From assembly GCF_002224645.1 (NCBI RefSeq), contig NZ_CP022121.1, positions 124,001 to 188,000 of the forward strand: a stretch of DNA of 64,000 nucleotides. The letters are read 5' to 3'. Shown piece after piece: positions 1 to 8,752 of the stretch (within the stretch, counting starts at the first letter, position 1; every line of letters starts with the position of its first letter). The translations under genes and the position numbers were made by a program. The DNA is from Dehalobacterium formicoaceticum. GTDB taxonomy: Bacteria; Bacillota; Dehalobacteriia; Dehalobacteriales; Dehalobacteriaceae. Under the pieces are notes generated by a model. The model was not told the origin of the DNA. It was given only the letters and a program-made list of their open reading frames with translations, and did not search any database.

Positions 1-1719
1 CTGCTGGGGAACCTCTGATCCTTCTTTTAAGAAAACCATCGGTTCAGACAGAGTATTCTCCTGTATGGAATAGAAAATTACAGTTCTGTCCAACAGCTTG
101 ATCATCTGCTGCGCCGTTTCGCTCAAGATTTCCGATTGATCCTTTGCCTGCTGCAATTTGCGGTTTGTTTCCAAAAGCACTTCCGTGCGGTAGGCTTTCT
201 GCACGGCTTGGCGCGCCTGCTCCTTGACCCGCTTGGTCAGCGTGCTGGTGATGAGACCAGCTGTAAACATAACCAAAAAAGTAACCGGATAACCCGTACC
301 AAAGGCTTGAAAAGAAAAATGCGGCTCAACAAAGGCAAAATTGAAGACAAGCACGCTCAAGACTGAGGCTACTGCACTGTATATCCGACCTTTTGTAATG
401 ATGGAATTGAGCAGTACTCCTAAAATATAGACAGTAATGATATTCGCTTCGCTAAAGCCAAGAGAATTGAACCATAACCCAATCATCGTGCAGACAATCA
501 AAATTCCTATCGTTTTGAAGAAATCCGCCAGAGAAAATTTTGTGTCCTTTGATATATATCTGGGCAGCCGAAAATGGAAGGAAGGCTGTGTATCCGGGAT
601 GATATAAATATCGATATTTGGTGCGAGCGCAGATAGTCTGTCCACGAAATTACGCTTTGTGAGCCATTTTTTCGTATGATTGGAGCGCCCTATGACAATT
701 TTAGAAACACGGCTTACCTTGGCGTATTCCGCGATTTGTCCGGGGACATCCTCTCCATACACGGTTGCAATTTGTGCACCGAGCTGTTCGGCAAGTCGTA
801 AATGCTCCCTGAGCCGCGTTAAGTTCTTAGTTTCCAGCTCCGCTGTTTCCGGTGTCTCTACAAAAAGCGCTGTGAATGTACCATGGAATGCATCCGCCAT
901 TCTTGCGGCTGTGCGAATTACCTTGGCATTAGAGGGGGCCGAGGATAGGCAAACTAATATGTGCTCACTAAAATAAGCATCGCTGCTTTTAAATGGGTCG
1001 CAGTTATGCGCCGCTATTCGGTTGACCTGATCGGCTGTACGCCGAAGCGCTATTTCACGCAGAGCGATCAGCTTTTCCTTGGTGAAAAAATTGGTAAGAG
1101 CCCTCTGCGCCTGTTCCTCACGATAGACTTTCCCTTTATTCAGGCGCTCTATCAGTTCCTCCGGCTCGATATCGACAACCTCAATCTGATCGGCGCTGTC
1201 GAATACGCTGTCCGGAATTCGCTCCCGCACAGTGATCCCTGTAATGGAAGCCACTACATCATTGAGGCTTTCGATATGCTGCACATTGATAGTAGTATAC
1301 ACATCGATGCCCGCCCGCAGCAGTTCTTCCACATCCTGATACCGTTTTATATGGCGGCAGCCTTCGGCGTTTGTGTGGGCCAGCTCATCTACCAAAATGA
1401 GCTCGGGCTTTCTGCGAAGGGCTCCGTCCAGATCAAACTCTTTTAGTAAGACGTCTTTATAGGTGATATTCAGAACGGGCAGGGCTTCTATCCCTTCCAG
1501 AAGGGCGGCTGTTTCCGGACGTGCATGGGGTTCAATGTATCCAGCAACCACGTCGATGCCGTTACTTTTCATTTCGTGAGCATCCTTGAGCATTGCGGAA
1601 GTTTTGCCAACTCCGGCTGCATAACCAAAGTAAATTTTCAGCCTTCCGCGCTTTTGTACAACCGGTATGGAGGAAAGCTGCTCCTGCAAAGGTTCGGAAT
1701 CGGTTTGATGAATTGTCAT
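1..1719 (-). CDS. kdpD: KdpD osmosensitive K+ channel sensor histidine kinase, N-terminal 573 residues (runs off the window)
   Basis: Sensor kinase that controls expression of the Kdp K+ uptake ATPase through KdpE. The protein starts MTIHQTDSEP and is followed by the KdpD-type nucleotide-binding motif GYAAGVGKT, the family hallmark DELAHTN near residue 110, a universal-stress-protein-like domain, about four closely spaced membrane helices (around residues 400-500), and the start of the GAF-like linker. The catalytic kinase half lies beyond base 1. The ATG at 1719 is chosen because GGAGG lies 10 bases upstream. It is transcribed away from kdpE, whereas most bacteria have a kdpDE operon. A KdpE-type promoter lies immediately upstream (1761-1824), implying positive feedback. 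Identification is secure from the motifs. Confidence 0.96.
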   Translation of the reverse strand, partial: MTIHQTDSEPLQEQLSSIPVVQKRGRLKIYFGYAAGVGKTSAMLKDAHEMKSNGIDVVAGYIEPHARPETAALLEGIEALPVLNITYKDVLLKEFDLDGALRRKPELILVDELAHTNAEGCRHIKRYQDVEELLRAGIDVYTTINVQHIESLNDVVASITGITVRERIPDSVFDSADQIEVVDIEPEELIERLNKGKVYREEQAQRALTNFFTKEKLIALREIALRRTADQVNRIAAHNCDPFKSSDAYFSEHILVCLSSAPSNAKVIRTAARMADAFHGTFTALFVETPETAELETKNLTRLREHLRLAEQLGAQIATVYGEDVPGQIAEYAKVSRVSKIVIGRSNHTKKWLTKRNFVDRLSALAPNIDIYIIPDTQPSFHFRLPRYISKDTKFSLADFFKTIGILIVCTMIGLWFNSLGFSEANIITVYILGVLLNSIITKGRIYSAVASVLSVLVFNFAFVEPHFSFQAFGTGYPVTFLVMFTAGLITSTLTKRVKEQARQAVQKAYRTEVLLETNRKLQQAKDQSEILSETAQQMIKLLDRTVIFYSIQENTLSEPMVFLKEGSEVPQQ

Positions 1720-1760
1720 CTCAAATATGCCTCCTTCCTTCAATAAATTACTTTCAAATT

Positions 1761-1824
1761 ATTATAGCACAGGAGAAATTACCGTAGCATTATGATTTCC
1801 CGCACTACATTAAGATCATATAAA
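1761..1824 (-). promoter_or_regulatory. kdpD promoter with KdpE-type half-sites
   Basis: Reading leftward: TTTAT (1824-1820), TTAAT (1813-1809, 11-base period), CATAA (1794-1790) and a perfect -10 TATAAT (1766-1761). These four elements have exactly the same spacing as in the promoters at 1935, 2740 and 3551. No good -35 hexamer is visible, as expected for an activator-dependent promoter. Predicted transcript start is about 35 bases before the kdpD ATG. That KdpE is the activator is inferred. Confidence 0.75.
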
Positions 1825-1934
1825 GATTCACTGGAAAAGTAAATCGGGATTGCATAGATTTCTTATATTTATTTTTAACAATCATCAAGCCCCCTATTTT
1901 AAGTTTGTCCTTCTGCCTCACATTTCAGTCGGTC

Positions 1935-1998
1935 TTAATGTCATTTTAATCCCCTCATGGAAACCCTAACCTCACATTTATGTTGAAAATGATACACT
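1935..1998 (+). promoter_or_regulatory. Promoter of the CBS-domain gene with KdpE-type half-sites
   Basis: TTAAT (1935-1939), TTAAT (1946-1950, 11-base period), CCTAA (1965-1969), then -10 TACACT (1993-1998). There is no TTGACA-like -35. Spacing is identical to the kdpE, kdpF and kdpD promoters in this window. It lies about 110 bp from the divergent kdpD box. Confidence 0.75.
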
Positions 1999-2004
1999 GA
2001 ACCA

Positions 2005-2191
2005 GAGGTAAGCAATCTGGTTTATTTCCAGTAAACTAAAGCCGATAAGTGAGGGCGATACTGTGAAAAATACTTTTCACGCTTGTAAAAATGGACTTGG
2101 ACGCTGAGAGGGATGGATTTCATCTTTTTTGTGCACCTCCCATTATTCTTGCCTGCTTATGCCGCCGTTACGCGGCAGAATGGAGTCTGAA
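2005..2191 (+). promoter_or_regulatory. Long structured 5' leader of the CBS-domain gene
   Basis: If transcription starts just after the -10 at 1998, the CBS gene has a leader of about 185 bases, while the other Kdp-region leaders are 25-35 bases. It contains several short hairpins, among them GTGAAAA/TTTTCAC (about 2061-2078) and GCCGC/GCGGC (about 2161-2176) close to the ribosome binding site. This could be a cis-regulatory RNA. I could not match it to the ydaO (c-di-AMP) or another known riboswitch by eye. Confidence 0.35.
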
Positions 2192-2686
2192 ATGAAAACC
2201 GCTGTCAAAGATATAGATGAAAACGACACATCTTGGAATAAGGACTACGAACCGGTAAATAGACGGGAAAGTAAAACCATTGCCAGTTTGTTAACGCCCA
2301 AAGTGATGCTCGCATTTTTAGAAGATCACCATACCTTGCGTCAGGGCCTTGAAAAAATGCGAAACCATGGATATACGGCCATGCCGATAGTTGCGAAAGA
2401 TGGGACTTACATAGGAACCGTCAGTGAAGGGGATTTCCTTTGGTATATGCTGGATAGTCATATTTGTGCTAAAAAGGATCAGGAAGATTTTATGGTTTTA
2501 GATATCCTCCGGAAAGATTGGAATCCTCCGGTCAGAATCAACGCAACGATGGACGAACTCTTCCTGCGTGTAATGGATCAGAACTTTGTCCCCGTAATCG
2601 ACGACCGGGGAAAATTCGTAGGGATTGTTACCCGCAAGTCGGTCATCAGATATTATTACGGATTGCTTACAAGCGGTAAACCATAG
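2192..2686 (+). CDS. CBS-domain pair protein (CbpB/DarB-like)
   Basis: Small soluble protein of about 164 residues made almost entirely of two CBS domains: the first around ASLLTPKVMLAF through GTVSEGDFLWYM, the second around VLDILRKD through GIVTRKSVIRYYYG. CBS pairs bind adenine nucleotides; the stand-alone DarB/CbpB type in Firmicutes binds c-di-AMP, the signal of K+ status. Location inside the kdp locus under a KdpE-type promoter makes a role in K+ signalling likely (inference). In-frame ATG codons also exist at 2129 and 2180, but the ATG at 2192 has GGAG six bases upstream and gives the usual length for this type. No membrane or catalytic domain is attached. Confidence 0.85.
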   Translation: MKTAVKDIDENDTSWNKDYEPVNRRESKTIASLLTPKVMLAFLEDHHTLRQGLEKMRNHGYTAMPIVAKDGTYIGTVSEGDFLWYMLDSHICAKKDQEDFMVLDILRKDWNPPVRINATMDELFLRVMDQNFVPVIDDRGKFVGIVTRKSVIRYYYGLLTSGKP

Positions 2687-2739
2687 ATTCGAAGATTGCT
2701 TGATCCTCCCTTGAACAGCGTATGGCAATTCTGATGGTC

Positions 2740-2803
2740 TTAATGCAATATTCATGCCGCCACATTTATCCTAACACTACCTTAGTTTTAAAAGGGCTAC
2801 AAT
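2740..2803 (+). promoter_or_regulatory. kdpE promoter with KdpE-type half-sites
   Basis: TTAAT (2740-2744), TTCAT (2751-2755, 11-base period), CCTAA (2770-2774), -10 TACAAT (2798-2803). Same geometry as the other three Kdp-region promoters, with one mismatch in the second half-site. It predicts a kdpE leader of about 35 bases and autoregulation. Confidence 0.72.
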
Positions 2804-2844
2804 GAAGTTCAGAACAGCCCTGCCGCTGAAAGGAAGAGATTAAA

Positions 2845-3537
2845 ATGAATACAAAGCCCTTGGTGTTAATTGTTGAGGATGAAGAGAGCATCAGCAATTT
2901 TGTTTCTTTCGTTTTGACTAATAATAGTTTTCAAGTTATCAACGCAAAGACGGGGAACGAAGGAACTTTGATGGCTGCGACTTGCACACCTGATATCATC
3001 TTGTTGGATCTGGGACTTCCCGATATCGATGAGCTGGAAGTTTTGAAAAACATACGTGAGCGCTCCAATAGCCCCATTATTATCGATACGGCGCACGGGA
3101 ACGAGCGCGAAGAAGTTGCGGCGCTTAATATGGGTGCGAATGATTATCTCGCAAAGCCTTTTACGACCGATGAATTACTTACTCGGATACGTATGGTAAT
3201 AAAAGGCGATACTAAGTTTATTGATGGTAATGGAAAAGTTGTAATTGGTGAACTTGTGATTGATTATGACAAACGGGCGGTCTTTCTCTCTAATAAAAAA
3301 ATTCGTCTGCCACCCATTGAGTATGAGTTGCTGTCGCTGCTCTCAAAAAACACGGGAAAAATACTTACACATGATTCCATAATCAAGCAGATATGGGGCG
3401 AAAATAGCGATGGTAGGAAGTTGCTACGCTCCAATATGGCGGCCCTACGAAGAAAGATAGAAGCAAACCCTGCAACGCCAAAGTACATTCTGGCGGAGCT
3501 TGGCGTTGGCTATCGCATGAATAACAATTTACCATGA
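2845..3537 (+). CDS. kdpE: KdpE-type response regulator (OmpR family)
   Basis: 230-residue two-domain response regulator. Receiver domain: acidic pocket E11/D12, phosphoacceptor D55 in IILLDLGLPD, a threonine in DTAHG at the switch position, and the conserved lysine in YLAKPF. The C-terminal winged helix ends in the OmpR-family signature MAALRRKIE...GVGYRM. It is the expected partner of KdpD (1-1719) and should activate kdpFABC at low K+ or turgor. It is transcribed alone from its own promoter at 2740, rather than with kdpD. The ATG is preceded by GGAAGAG. The DTAHG stretch differs from the common LSARG of KdpE proteins but keeps the needed hydroxyl. Confidence 0.93.
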   Translation: MNTKPLVLIVEDEESISNFVSFVLTNNSFQVINAKTGNEGTLMAATCTPDIILLDLGLPDIDELEVLKNIRERSNSPIIIDTAHGNEREEVAALNMGANDYLAKPFTTDELLTRIRMVIKGDTKFIDGNGKVVIGELVIDYDKRAVFLSNKKIRLPPIEYELLSLLSKNTGKILTHDSIIKQIWGENSDGRKLLRSNMAALRRKIEANPATPKYILAELGVGYRMNNNLP

Positions 3538-3550
3538 GGAGAAAAGGCTC

Positions 3551-3614
3551 TTAATATGACCTTAATGCGCCCATGAAAACCCTAATCCCAAACTAATAGG
3601 AAAAGTGCTAAACT
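3551..3614 (+). promoter_or_regulatory. kdpFABC operon promoter with KdpE-type half-sites
   Basis: TTAAT (3551-3555), TTAAT (3562-3566, 11-base period), CCTAA (3581-3585), -10 TAAACT (3609-3614). There is no recognisable -35. It lies 32 bases upstream of the 31-aa peptide that opens the kdp operon. Spacing is identical to the boxes at 1761, 1935 and 2740. Confidence 0.78.
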
Positions 3615-3646
3615 GAATCACAATAAACGATAAGGAGGATTTTTGA

Positions 3647-3742
3647 ATGATGGATTTATTAATGGCGGGGACCTTGGCAGCCTGCTTTCTGTTGATCAAG
3701 CTGTTTGCCGATTGGTGCGGACGCCAAGTGGAAAAATCATAG
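3647..3742 (+). CDS. 31-residue hydrophobic peptide upstream of kdpF
   Basis: Short ORF starting MMDLLMAGTL and ending GRQVEKS, with AAGGAGG upstream. It has one hydrophobic helix (residues about 3-21) followed by a short polar tail containing DWCGRQ. It is the first gene of the kdp operon, 16 bases before kdpF. It resembles small membrane peptides often seen just before kdpF in Gram-positive kdp operons, but I do not know an assigned function. It could be a second small subunit that stabilises KdpA/KdpB, as KdpF does in Escherichia coli (inference). Confidence 0.65.
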   Translation: MMDLLMAGTLAACFLLIKLFADWCGRQVEKS

Positions 3743-3758
3743 AGGAGGATAATTTTTT

Positions 3759-3836
3759 ATGTTAATTCTTGGAATTTTAATTGTAGGATTGGCAGGGTAT
3801 TTGGTATACGCTCTGGTCAACCCTGAAAAATTTTAA
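3759..3836 (+). CDS. kdpF: KdpF small subunit of the K+-transporting ATPase
   Basis: 25-residue single-helix membrane peptide, MLILGILIVGLAGYL followed by VYALVNPEKF; the GYLVYAL-P-E-F ending is characteristic of KdpF. GGAGG lies 8 bases upstream. In E. coli KdpF stabilises the KdpABC complex like a lipid. It sits 21 bases before kdpA, the normal order. Confidence 0.9.
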   Translation: MLILGILIVGLAGYLVYALVNPEKF

Positions 3837-3857
3837 CAGGAAGGTGGAGGAAAAAAT

Positions 3858-5585
3858 ATGCTGCAAATTATAATATTCTTGGCAGTCTTTATTGCCTTGA
3901 TTTTCCCAATGGGAAAATATCTCTATCATATTGCTCTCGGTAAGCACACCTTTGCCGATCCGGTTTTCGACCGGGTGGACAATGGGCTTTACCGGGTGTG
4001 CGGTATTGACAGAACAAAAGAAATGAATTGGAAACAATATGTTTTTGCCATGCTTGCGACCAATGCAATCATGGTGCTGGTCGGCTACTTGATTTTAAGG
4101 CTTCAATCGCTTCCGATTTTTAATCCAAATGGAATCGGAGGGATGGAACCCACACTGTCATTTAACACGATCATCAGTTTTATGACGAATACCAACCTCC
4201 AGCACTATTCTGGAGAATCCGGTCTTTCCTACCTGAGCCAGATGATGGTGATTATCTTCATGATGTTCACCTCGGCGGCCACCGGATTTGCTGTCTGCAC
4301 AGCCGCTGTCCGGGGATTTTCCGGCAGAACCAAAACCTTCGGTAACTTCTATGCCGATCTTGTCCGAATCACAACCCGTGTGCTTCTGCCTCTTGCCCTG
4401 TTGGTTGGGCTGGTGCTCGTGTCTCAGGGCGTTGTTCAGAACCTGTCGCCCAACGTAACGGTTCAGACAATTGAAGGCAGCAATCAAGACCTTGCCATGG
4501 GGCCGATGGCCGCGCTGGAGAGCATTAAGCATTTGGGAACGAACGGCGGAGGCTTCCTCGGGGCCAACTCAACCACGCCCTTTGAAAACCCAAATGTCCT
4601 GACAAATATGATCGAAATGTTGTCGATGATGATTCTGCCCGGAGCCTGTGTTGTCATGTTTGGGCTTATGGTGCGCAACCGTAAAAAGGAGACCGAAAAA
4701 GCAAACGCTATAGAAAAAAAGGTCCTGTTCGGCAGCGAAGCCAAACCAATTTTTGCAGTCATGCTTACTATTTTTATTGTGGGTATTGCCGTTTGCTTTG
4801 GAGCGGAACAAGCTGGAAACCCCGCGCTGGCACAGGTAGGCTTAGACCAGAGCATGGGTAACATGGAAGGCAAGGAAATGCGTTTTGGCATTGCTCAGTC
4901 CTCACTTTTCACAACCGTAACGACCGCCTTTACCACTGGCACCGTCAATAACATGCATGATACCCTGACACCGCTCGGAGGCATGGTTCCGCTGATGAAT
5001 ATGATGCTCAACCTCGTATTCGGCGGCAAGGGCGTCGGGCTGCTGAACATGGTTCTGTATGTGATCTTAACTGTGTTCATCTGTGGGCTGATGGTAGGCC
5101 GCACGCCGGAATATCTGGCTAAAAAAATTGAGGGCAAGGAAATGAAGCTGGCGGCACTGGGTATCATCATCCACCCGTTGCTGATCCTGTTCTTCTCAGC
5201 GCTGGCTGTGGCCGTACCTGCGGGCCTTGCGGGTATCACGAACCCCGGTCAGCATGGGCTGACACAGGTATTGTATGAATTCTCGTCCGCTGCCGCCAAC
5301 AATGGCTCCGGCTTTGAAGGGCTGGCGGATAATACGTATTTCTGGAATATCACCACAGGGTTAGCCATGTTCTTTGGCCGCTATCTGTCTATTGTCATCA
5401 TACTGGCCATCGCAAGCTCGCTGATGATGAAGCAGCCAGTGAGTGAATCTATCGGTACATTAAGAACCGATACGAGAACGTTTACCATTGCGCTGCTCAT
5501 GGTCGTTTTAATCATTGCCGCATTGACATTCTTCCCGGCATTGATTCTTGGCCCGATTGCAGAGCATATGACTTTGTGGAGTTAA
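3858..5585 (+). CDS. kdpA: KdpA, K+-binding and translocating subunit
   Basis: 575-residue polytopic membrane protein, about ten helices, within the usual KdpA length. Recognisable family segments include [13 protein letters not shown] (first selectivity-filter region), [38 protein letters not shown] and [10 protein letters not shown], which form the four-fold pseudo-symmetric K+ selectivity filter. KdpA selects K+ with high affinity and passes it to KdpB. Start ATG is preceded by GGTGGAGG. Second core gene of the operon, 13 bases before kdpB. No anomalies seen. Confidence 0.97.
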   Translation: MLQIIIFLAVFIALIFPMGKYLYHIALGKHTFADPVFDRVDNGLYRVCGIDRTKEMNWKQYVFAMLATNAIMVLVGYLILRLQSLPIFNPNGIGGMEPTLSFNTIISFMTNTNLQHYSGESGLSYLSQMMVIIFMMFTSAATGFAVCTAAVRGFSGRTKTFGNFYADLVRITTRVLLPLALLVGLVLVSQGVVQNLSPNVTVQTIEGSNQDLAMGPMAALESIKHLGTNGGGFLGANSTTPFENPNVLTNMIEMLSMMILPGACVVMFGLMVRNRKKETEKANAIEKKVLFGSEAKPIFAVMLTIFIVGIAVCFGAEQAGNPALAQVGLDQSMGNMEGKEMRFGIAQSSLFTTVTTAFTTGTVNNMHDTLTPLGGMVPLMNMMLNLVFGGKGVGLLNMVLYVILTVFICGLMVGRTPEYLAKKIEGKEMKLAALGIIIHPLLILFFSALAVAVPAGLAGITNPGQHGLTQVLYEFSSAAANNGSGFEGLADNTYFWNITTGLAMFFGRYLSIVIILAIASSLMMKQPVSESIGTLRTDTRTFTIALLMVVLIIAALTFFPALILGPIAEHMTLWS

Positions 5586-5598
5586 GGAGGATACTTTT

Positions 5599-7653
5599 AT
5601 GAGTAAAGAAAAGAAATCAAAATTTATTACCAGGGATATTCTGAAATCCTCCATTTTGGGAGCGTTTAAGAAACTGAATCCCCGGTACATGATAAAAAAC
5701 CCCGTCATGTTTGTGGTGGAAATAGGGTTTGTGGTGACGCTGCTGCTCTGCTTTTTCCCCGGCCTGTTCGGAGACGAAGGCGCCAACTTGGTGCTGTATA
5801 ACGCGATTGTGTCGGTTATCCTGCTGATCACGGTGTTGTTTGCAAACTTCGCCGAAGCTGTGGCCGAAGGCAGAGGCAAAGCGCAGGCAGAAAGCCTAAA
5901 GAAAACGCAAAAGGATATGCAGGCCCGCATCCTGCATGAAGATGGTGCGGAATCCATTGTGAGCGCCAGCACACTGAAAAAAGGTGATGTGGTGCTGGTA
6001 AAAGTCGGAGAGTTGATCCCCAACGATGGCGAGGTTATCGAAGGCATCGCCTCGGTGGACGAGTCCGCCATCACCGGTGAATCCGCGCCCGTACTCAAGG
6101 AAAGCGGAGGAGATTTTTCATCGGTCACCGGCGGCACAACGGTAGTCAGCGACTGGCTCAAAGTCCGAATCATGTCTAACCCCGGCGAATCCTTTCTTGA
6201 TAAAATGATCGCACTGGTGGAAGGAGCGTCCCGTAAGAAAACGCCCAACGAGATCGCGCTGAATACGCTGCTGGTCAGTTTGACAATTATCTTCCTGATC
6301 GTGATCGTCAGCCTCTATCCCATCGCAGTATATAGTGGTGTTCGCCTGCAGATATCCACACTGGTTGCCCTGACCGTATGCCTGATCCCCACGACCATCG
6401 GCGGGCTGCTGTCTGCTATCGGTATCGCCGGTATGGACCGTGTGACACGCTTTAATGTTATCGCCATGTCCGGTAAGGCCGTGGAAGTCTGCGGAGACGT
6501 GGACACGATGATCCTCGACAAAACCGGTACCATCACCTACGGCAACCGCATGGCGGCAAAATTTATTACCGTGGGCGGCACGGGTGAACAGGACCTGATT
6601 CACTATTCCGTCGTCAGTTCAATCAAAGATGATACCCCGGAGGGAAAATCAGTGGTCGATCTGGGTGAACGGCTGAGTGGAAAGCATCAGGAAGCCATCA
6701 CCGGCATGGAGTTTTTGGAGTTTACCGCACAGACCCGCATGAGTGGCGTTGATCTTCCGGACGGAACGAAGATACGCAAAGGCGCATATGATGCGATTCA
6801 AAAATATGTACAAGAGCTCGGCGGCACGATTCCCGGGGATCTGGAGGCTCGGGTTAATGAAGTTGCCAAGCTGGGAGGTACGCCGCTGGTTGTCAGTGTC
6901 GGAAACCGGATTTTAGGAGTTATTTATTTGAAGGATACCATTAAGGCAGGGCTGGTGGAGCGTTTCGCAAGGCTGCGCGAAATTGGTATCAAAACCATCA
7001 TGTGCACCGGCGATAATCCGCTGACAGCAGCGACCATTGCGCAGGAAGCAGGTGTGGACAGTTTCATCGCCGAATGCAAGCCGGAAGATAAAATCAAGGC
7101 AATCAAGGTGGAACAGGCTGAAGGCAAAATCGTCGCCATGACGGGCGACGGCACCAATGACGCCCCTGCCTTAGCACAGGCGAATGTCGGCATCGCGATG
7201 AACAGCGGCACTCAGGCCGCTAAGGAAGCCGCCAATATGATCGATCTGGATTCCGACCCCACAAAGATTCTGGATGTAGTGGAAATCGGCAAGCAGCTTC
7301 TGATTACACGCGGCTCTCTGACGACGTTCAGCATCGCAAACGATGTCGCCAAGTATTTCGCGATTATCCCCGCTATGTTTATGGCGGTCATCCCACAATT
7401 GGGCGTGCTGAATATCATGGGGCTGTCCACGCCCTACAGTGCGATTTTGTCCGCTTTGATTTTCAACGCAATCATTATCCCGCTCCTGATTCCCCTCGCC
7501 ATGAAGGGCGTCAAATACAGACCGATGCGTGCGGAAAAGATGTTGTCCCGGAACATGCTGATTTACGGGTTGGGCGGCATTGCCGCGCCTTTCGTGGGCA
7601 TCAAGCTGATCGATCTATTGATCACACCGCTGCTGGCCGCTTTGGGAATGTAA
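5599..7653 (+). CDS. kdpB: KdpB, P-type ATPase subunit
   Basis: 684-residue P-type ATPase that powers K+ import. Motifs: actuator TGES (T159-S162), phosphorylation site DKTGT with Asp307, nucleotide domain with KGAYDAI, hinge GDGTNDAP (Asp517). The residue equivalent to E. coli KdpB Ser162, the site of inhibitory phosphorylation at high K+, is conserved in the TGES motif, so the same shut-off is possible. Preceded by AAGGAGG. Full length with no disruption. Normally kdpC follows directly; here a 117-residue ORF intervenes (7693-8043). Confidence 0.97.
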   Translation: MSKEKKSKFITRDILKSSILGAFKKLNPRYMIKNPVMFVVEIGFVVTLLLCFFPGLFGDEGANLVLYNAIVSVILLITVLFANFAEAVAEGRGKAQAESLKKTQKDMQARILHEDGAESIVSASTLKKGDVVLVKVGELIPNDGEVIEGIASVDESAITGESAPVLKESGGDFSSVTGGTTVVSDWLKVRIMSNPGESFLDKMIALVEGASRKKTPNEIALNTLLVSLTIIFLIVIVSLYPIAVYSGVRLQISTLVALTVCLIPTTIGGLLSAIGIAGMDRVTRFNVIAMSGKAVEVCGDVDTMILDKTGTITYGNRMAAKFITVGGTGEQDLIHYSVVSSIKDDTPEGKSVVDLGERLSGKHQEAITGMEFLEFTAQTRMSGVDLPDGTKIRKGAYDAIQKYVQELGGTIPGDLEARVNEVAKLGGTPLVVSVGNRILGVIYLKDTIKAGLVERFARLREIGIKTIMCTGDNPLTAATIAQEAGVDSFIAECKPEDKIKAIKVEQAEGKIVAMTGDGTNDAPALAQANVGIAMNSGTQAAKEAANMIDLDSDPTKILDVVEIGKQLLITRGSLTTFSIANDVAKYFAIIPAMFMAVIPQLGVLNIMGLSTPYSAILSALIFNAIIIPLLIPLAMKGVKYRPMRAEKMLSRNMLIYGLGGIAAPFVGIKLIDLLITPLLAALGM

Positions 7654-7692
7654 CAGGAGAACGGGTGAACTTCGGGAAGGGAGATGTTGTTT

Positions 7693-8043
7693 ATGGATAG
7701 TTTCCTGGAAAATGTCGGCATCTTGGCTATCGCATTTTTGATCATCTATATCTACAAGAAAATACTGGAATGGCACGACTATAGACACTCAGGTTTCTAT
7801 GCGGATGAGAAAGTATATAAGGCGGCCGATGAGTTTGTCCATGGAGCATCTTCTGATGATGTCAAGACCCTTTTAGCAGACTGTTTTGATTTCGATGAAG
7901 GAGATGCCAAAAAAATCATGTCCTTGTCAACTCCTCATAGGACTGACAAGGACGGAGGGTATAAAGCGTTCATAAGGTCTGTGAACAAAGTGTTGGGCGA
8001 TGAGGTTTATGATGAAAAACGACATGTACATGGAACTGAATGA
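7693..8043 (+). CDS. Uncharacterised membrane-anchored protein between kdpB and kdpC
   Basis: About 116 residues: one N-terminal membrane helix (VGILAIAFLIIYIYKKI) followed by a charged soluble domain with predicted helices (GFYADEKVYKAADEFVHG, CFDFDEGDAKKIM). I do not recognise the family. The ATG at 7693 is preferred over 7684 because GGGAG then lies 9 bases upstream; with 7684 the Shine-Dalgarno would touch the start codon. Its place between kdpB and kdpC, in the same orientation and with short spacers, points to a role in assembly or control of the pump (inference). Confidence 0.75.
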   Translation: MDSFLENVGILAIAFLIIYIYKKILEWHDYRHSGFYADEKVYKAADEFVHGASSDDVKTLLADCFDFDEGDAKKIMSLSTPHRTDKDGGYKAFIRSVNKVLGDEVYDEKRHVHGTE

Positions 8044-8105
8044 ATTCAGTATCCAACGGTTGATCGCTCCCATTGCTTTTAAGTTAAAAACAGGAGGTTA
8101 TCGAT

Positions 8106-8741
8106 ATGGTTAAAGTTTTGAAAGGACTAAAGAAGCCGCTTTTGATTACAGTGGCGATGCTCCTGATTTGCGGGCTGGCTTATCCTCTGGTGCTCACGGG
8201 GATCAGTCAACTAATTTTCCCAAATCAGGCAAATGGCAGTTTGATCAAGGTAGATGGTCAGGCCGTTGGCTCGATGCTTATCGGGCAGGATTTTACGGAC
8301 TCAAGGTTCATGAAATGCCGCCCCTCTGCCGTGAATTACAACACGTACACGCAGGAGGCCAAAGAGAGCGGCGATTACGCCGGGCCGGGTTCCGGTTCTA
8401 ACAACTACGCACCGACCAATCCCGCGCTTGTTGAACGTGTTGAAGCCGATATTACAGAGTTCTTGGCGGCGAATCCGTCTGTTACCAAGGAGGATATCCC
8501 CACAGACCTGTTAACGGCATCCGGCTCCGGTCTTGACCCGCATATCAGCCCCGCTTCGGCTTCTATCCAGATACCGGCTCTGGTTGAATCGACCGGTTTG
8601 TCGGAGGAGACGCTGGAGTCTATTGTCAATGAGAATACGAAGGGCAAGTTCCTCGGTATTTTCGGTGAAGAAACCGTGAATGTTCTGCTGGTGAATCTGG
8701 ATATTGCCAATGAGTTAGGACTAATTGAAGCGGTGGAATAG
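8106..8741 (+). CDS. kdpC: KdpC subunit of the K+-transporting ATPase
   Basis: 211-residue protein with a single N-terminal membrane helix (about residues 13-33) and a periplasm-facing soluble domain. Family segments: GSMLIGQDFTDSRFMKCRPSA, SGSNNYAPTNPAL and DPHISPASASIQIPAL (KdpC signature). KdpC is an accessory subunit that raises ATP affinity of KdpB. AGGAGG precedes the ATG. The unusual N in SNNYAPTN versus the common GSN.GP.N is minor. Followed 11 bases later by the TPR gene. Confidence 0.95.
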   Translation: MVKVLKGLKKPLLITVAMLLICGLAYPLVLTGISQLIFPNQANGSLIKVDGQAVGSMLIGQDFTDSRFMKCRPSAVNYNTYTQEAKESGDYAGPGSGSNNYAPTNPALVERVEADITEFLAANPSVTKEDIPTDLLTASGSGLDPHISPASASIQIPALVESTGLSEETLESIVNENTKGKFLGIFGEETVNVLLVNLDIANELGLIEAVE

Positions 8742-8752
8742 GGGGGATTTTT

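Noticed and set aside
2005-2191. ydaO (c-di-AMP) riboswitch in the CBS leader
   Set aside because: The conserved ydaO sequence blocks are not recognisable; only unspecific hairpins are seen.
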